Of a DNA stretch of 64,000 nt, positions 62,155 to 64,000 are shown in pieces (positions within the stretch are counted from its first letter, which is position 1; the number at the start of each line of letters is the position of its first letter). Both the position numbers and the translations under genes were made by a program. This DNA is from Myxococcales bacterium (GTDB lineage Bacteria > Myxococcota_A > Polyangia > Polyangiales > Ga0077539). The notes beneath the pieces were generated by a model, which was not told where the DNA came from, ran no database searches, and saw only the letters and a list, made by a program, of their open reading frames with translations. The stretch covers positions 1 to 64,000 of the forward strand of contig JAEUKH010000033.1 in assembly GCA_016792845.1 (NCBI GenBank), given 5' to 3'.

Positions 62155-63618
62155 ATGAAAAAGAGTGTGACCTGGGCGGTGGCCTTCTTGGTTGCGGTCG
62201 GGGCCTGTTCGCCGAGCGCCACGGGGCGTCGTGGCGGCGACGACGACGCTGCGGCGGTGCCAGATCGTGGCGCTCCCGACGGTGACGCTGCGGTCGCTGA
62301 CGACGCCGGCCCAGCGAGCGATTCGGCGGTCGCTGTAGACCTTCCAGCGGTTGACAGCGCGACCGATGCCGAGGCGCGTGCGGATGCGCCTCCGTCGAGC
62401 GATGTCGAAGTGCGCGATGCGCCCGCGACGACCGATCAGGGTGCTGACGATCGACCCTCGGGCACCGACCTCGGCGCGACCCAAGACACGGGCGGCATGC
62501 GCGATGTGGGGCTCGCGATCGATGCGCCGCGGGCCGACGCGCCCGACGTGGTCGATGTGCCGATGGGCATCGATGTGCAGCCCCGCGACACGGGCAACGA
62601 CACGGGCAACGACACGGGCAACGACACCGGCAACGACACCGGCAACGACATCGGCAACGACACCGGCAATGTCAGCATGTGCCTGCCGCTGCGGGCGGCG
62701 TGCACGGAGCAGTCGAGCTGTTGTGCGGGCACCGACTGCCAACCCGCGCCGACCTCGCGCATCTGCTGTCGCGCCGGGGGGCAGGCCTGTTCGAGCTCGC
62801 TCGAATGTTGCGGGTACATGCTCTGCTCAGCCGGAGCGTGCGTCTGTCGGCCCGCGGGGCGGAGCTGCGTCTACGACGGCGAGTGCTGCGCGGGCACCCG
62901 CTGCCTGAGCGGAACCTGCACCGCAGCCAGCACCTGCGCGGCCGCGGGCCAGAGCTGCGGGAGCGGTTGCTGTTCAGGGCTCAGCTGCGTGTCGGGCGTC
63001 TGCCAGGCGCCGGCGATGTGCAGCGCCGCCGGTCAGGCCTGCGGGAGCGGCTGCTGTTCAGGGCTCAGCTGCGTGTCGGGCGTCTGCCAGACGCCGCCGG
63101 CGTGCCGCGCTCAGGGGCAGACCTGCGACGTCTCAAGGCCTTGCTGCACGGGCCTGAGCTGCTACTCGGGCGCCTGCGTCGACCTCACGCGGTGTGTCGT
63201 CGACGCGCGCGATTGCCGCGTCAACAGCGATTGCTGTTCGAACAACTGCACCGCGGGCACCTGCCGCTCGTCGGCCTTCTGCACCGTGCCCGGTTCGCAA
63301 TGCGGGCTCGGCACGCCGCCGTGCTGCGATGGCAGCCGATGCGGAGACTTCAACCGCTGCGAGGCCTTCTGTCGGAGCAACGGCGATCGGTGTCTGACCG
63401 GCACCGATTGCTGCAATCGCCGGTGCGAGAACAACCGCTGCGACACAATGTGCGGCAGCGTCGGCGAGGCCTGCGGCGGCGGCACCGACTGCTGCACGGG
63501 CAACTGCGGGCGAAACACCTGCCGAATCACCAGCTGCATTCTCCGATTTCGGGCCTGCCGCTCGACCAGCGAGTGCTGCGACGGGTTCTGCCTCAACGGG
63601 CTCTGCGACCCGAACTGA
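62155..63618 (+). CDS. cysteine-rich repeat lipoprotein with DTGN repeats
   Basis: The ATG at 62155 (MKKSVTWAVAFLVAVGAC) gives 487 residues with a lipobox. A long Asp/Ala-rich linker follows, ending in seven DTGN units. The rest has repeated modules with Cys-Cys pairs: CTEQSSCCAGTDC, CSSSLECCGYMLC, CGSGCCSGLSCVSGVC twice, CDVSRPCCTGLSC and CRSTSECCDGFC. It is related in style to the 1104-residue protein at 52466-55780. A 52-bp DNA segment is duplicated with one mismatch in the middle. Disulfide-stabilised surface protein by inference; function unknown. Confidence 0.85.
   Translation: MKKSVTWAVAFLVAVGACSPSATGRRGGDDDAAAVPDRGAPDGDAAVADDAGPASDSAVAVDLPAVDSATDAEARADAPPSSDVEVRDAPATTDQGADDRPSGTDLGATQDTGGMRDVGLAIDAPRADAPDVVDVPMGIDVQPRDTGNDTGNDTGNDTGNDTGNDIGNDTGNVSMCLPLRAACTEQSSCCAGTDCQPAPTSRICCRAGGQACSSSLECCGYMLCSAGACVCRPAGRSCVYDGECCAGTRCLSGTCTAASTCAAAGQSCGSGCCSGLSCVSGVCQAPAMCSAAGQACGSGCCSGLSCVSGVCQTPPACRAQGQTCDVSRPCCTGLSCYSGACVDLTRCVVDARDCRVNSDCCSNNCTAGTCRSSAFCTVPGSQCGLGTPPCCDGSRCGDFNRCEAFCRSNGDRCLTGTDCCNRRCENNRCDTMCGSVGEACGGGTDCCTGNCGRNTCRITSCILRFRACRSTSECCDGFCLNGLCDPN
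62587..62670 (+). repeat. seven 12-bp tandem repeats (DTGN)
   Basis: Seven in-frame 12-bp units (GACACGGGCAAC and variants GACACCGGCAAC, GACATCGGCAAC) encode DTGN/DIGN in the linker of the lipoprotein. Similar in content to the VTPTDTGN repeats at 50627-50722. Confidence 0.9.
62955..63090 (+). repeat. near-identical 52-bp duplication within the cysteine-rich gene
   Basis: Positions 62955-63006 and 63039-63090 differ at one base. They encode the same CGSGCCSGLSCVSGVC module 84 bp apart, pointing to a recent module duplication. Confidence 0.85.
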
Positions 63619-63627
63619 GCGTCGAGC

Positions 63628-64000
63628 GTGGGCGGCGTTTGCGGTCGGAAGGGTGGCGGCACCGCGGGGCTCTGGGGCTTCGCGTTCGGGCTCCTCGTCG
63701 CGGCGGGGTGTGAGCCGCAGAGCGCCCAAGAGACCCGGGCCGTGCCGACCGCCGTCGGTGACGACGCGACGCCGCGCGACGATGACGCCGCCCTCATGCC
63801 GACGGGCCGCGTCGCCAGCCGACAGACCCTCGGGTGCCTGGCTTGGGGGCTGTGGTTGCCCTTCGGTCTCGGGATTTTGAGCGCAGGCCTCGGTTGGGCG
63901 TGGCATCGACGCGGGGTGCGGCGCGCCGCTCCGAGACCCGAGGGCGCCGCGCTCAGACCCGGCCCTCAGATCGTGGCGGGGCGCGTCGCGTGCGACGGCG
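63628..64000 (+). CDS. start of a lipoprotein with an internal membrane helix (cut by window edge)
   Basis: A GTG at 63628, 9 bases after the previous stop, opens a frame that runs off the right edge (124 residues visible). It has a Gly-rich n-region, hydrophobic WGFAFGLLVAAGC with a lipobox, a polar stretch, then a second hydrophobic segment (CLAWGLWLPFGLGILSAGL) and a basic/Pro-rich part. The visible end reads PGPQIVAGRVACDG, which could lead into another fold. It may be a bitopic membrane protein rather than a true lipoprotein. Family unknown. Confidence 0.6.
   Translation, partial: MGGVCGRKGGGTAGLWGFAFGLLVAAGCEPQSAQETRAVPTAVGDDATPRDDDAALMPTGRVASRQTLGCLAWGLWLPFGLGILSAGLGWAWHRRGVRRAAPRPEGAALRPGPQIVAGRVACDG

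Overview
The window is very GC-rich DNA with few stop codons in any frame. Its gene content points to a large-genome predatory or social deltaproteobacterium-type organism (Myxococcota, most like Polyangiales/Sandaracinaceae). The signs are many lipoproteins with Asp-Ala-Gly/Asp-Thr-Gly linkers, cysteine-rich secreted repeat proteins, FG-GAP and caspase-like proteins, kinase-like signalling proteins and a type VI secretion (T6SS) cargo locus. The placement is an inference from content and style; there is no rRNA or other marker here. I see no tRNA, rRNA or CRISPR array.

Layout. 1-9.8 kb: end of a truncated gene, an FG-GAP lipoprotein, a type IV pilin-like protein, an FHA-ABC transporter fusion, a LEA14-type lipoprotein, an HU-like protein, a lipoprotein, a 163-bp MITE-like inverted-repeat element and a Crp/Fnr regulator. 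10-19.1 kb: citrate synthase, a CAP-domain lipoprotein, type 2 isopentenyl-diphosphate isomerase, a caspase-like lipoprotein with PPC domains, and a pair of M16 peptidases (one active, one without the zinc motif).

19.1-29.8 kb, all on the minus strand, is a compact T6SS cargo module. In transcription order it has a small protein resembling eukaryotic COMM-domain proteins, VgrG, a spike-extension protein separated from VgrG by a single in-frame TGA, a DUF2169 adaptor with pentapeptide repeats, a second pentapeptide protein, a DUF3540 protein, a PAAR-like (DUF4150) protein fused to an S41 serine protease with an intact Ser/Lys dyad, and a tail-anchored pseudokinase. The PAAR-S41 fusion looks like a secreted protease effector, and I consider this module the most interesting part of the window together with the operon at 42-50 kb.

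29.8-42 kb: an F420-reductase-like oxidoreductase, the haem genes hemE-hemG in an overlapping pair, topoisomerase III, a YkgJ-type cysteine-cluster protein, a pseudouridine synthase fused to an RlmI-like methyltransferase, two envelope proteins, a parvulin isomerase, and an HTH-receiver protein behind a palindromic site.

42.0-50.4 kb: a four-gene minus-strand operon encoding an Hsp70-like ATPase with an extra N-terminal domain, a coiled-coil protein with a GrpE-like C-terminus, a dynamin-like GTPase and a long coiled-coil protein. This combination suggests a chaperone-controlled membrane-remodelling or conflict system.

50.5-64 kb: an envelope region with five lipoproteins (three of them very cysteine-rich), two thioredoxin-fold proteins, a sorbosone-dehydrogenase-like beta-propeller, an outer-membrane-type protein and the start of another lipoprotein cut by the window edge. 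Several genes here carry in-frame tandem DNA repeats encoding low-complexity linkers.
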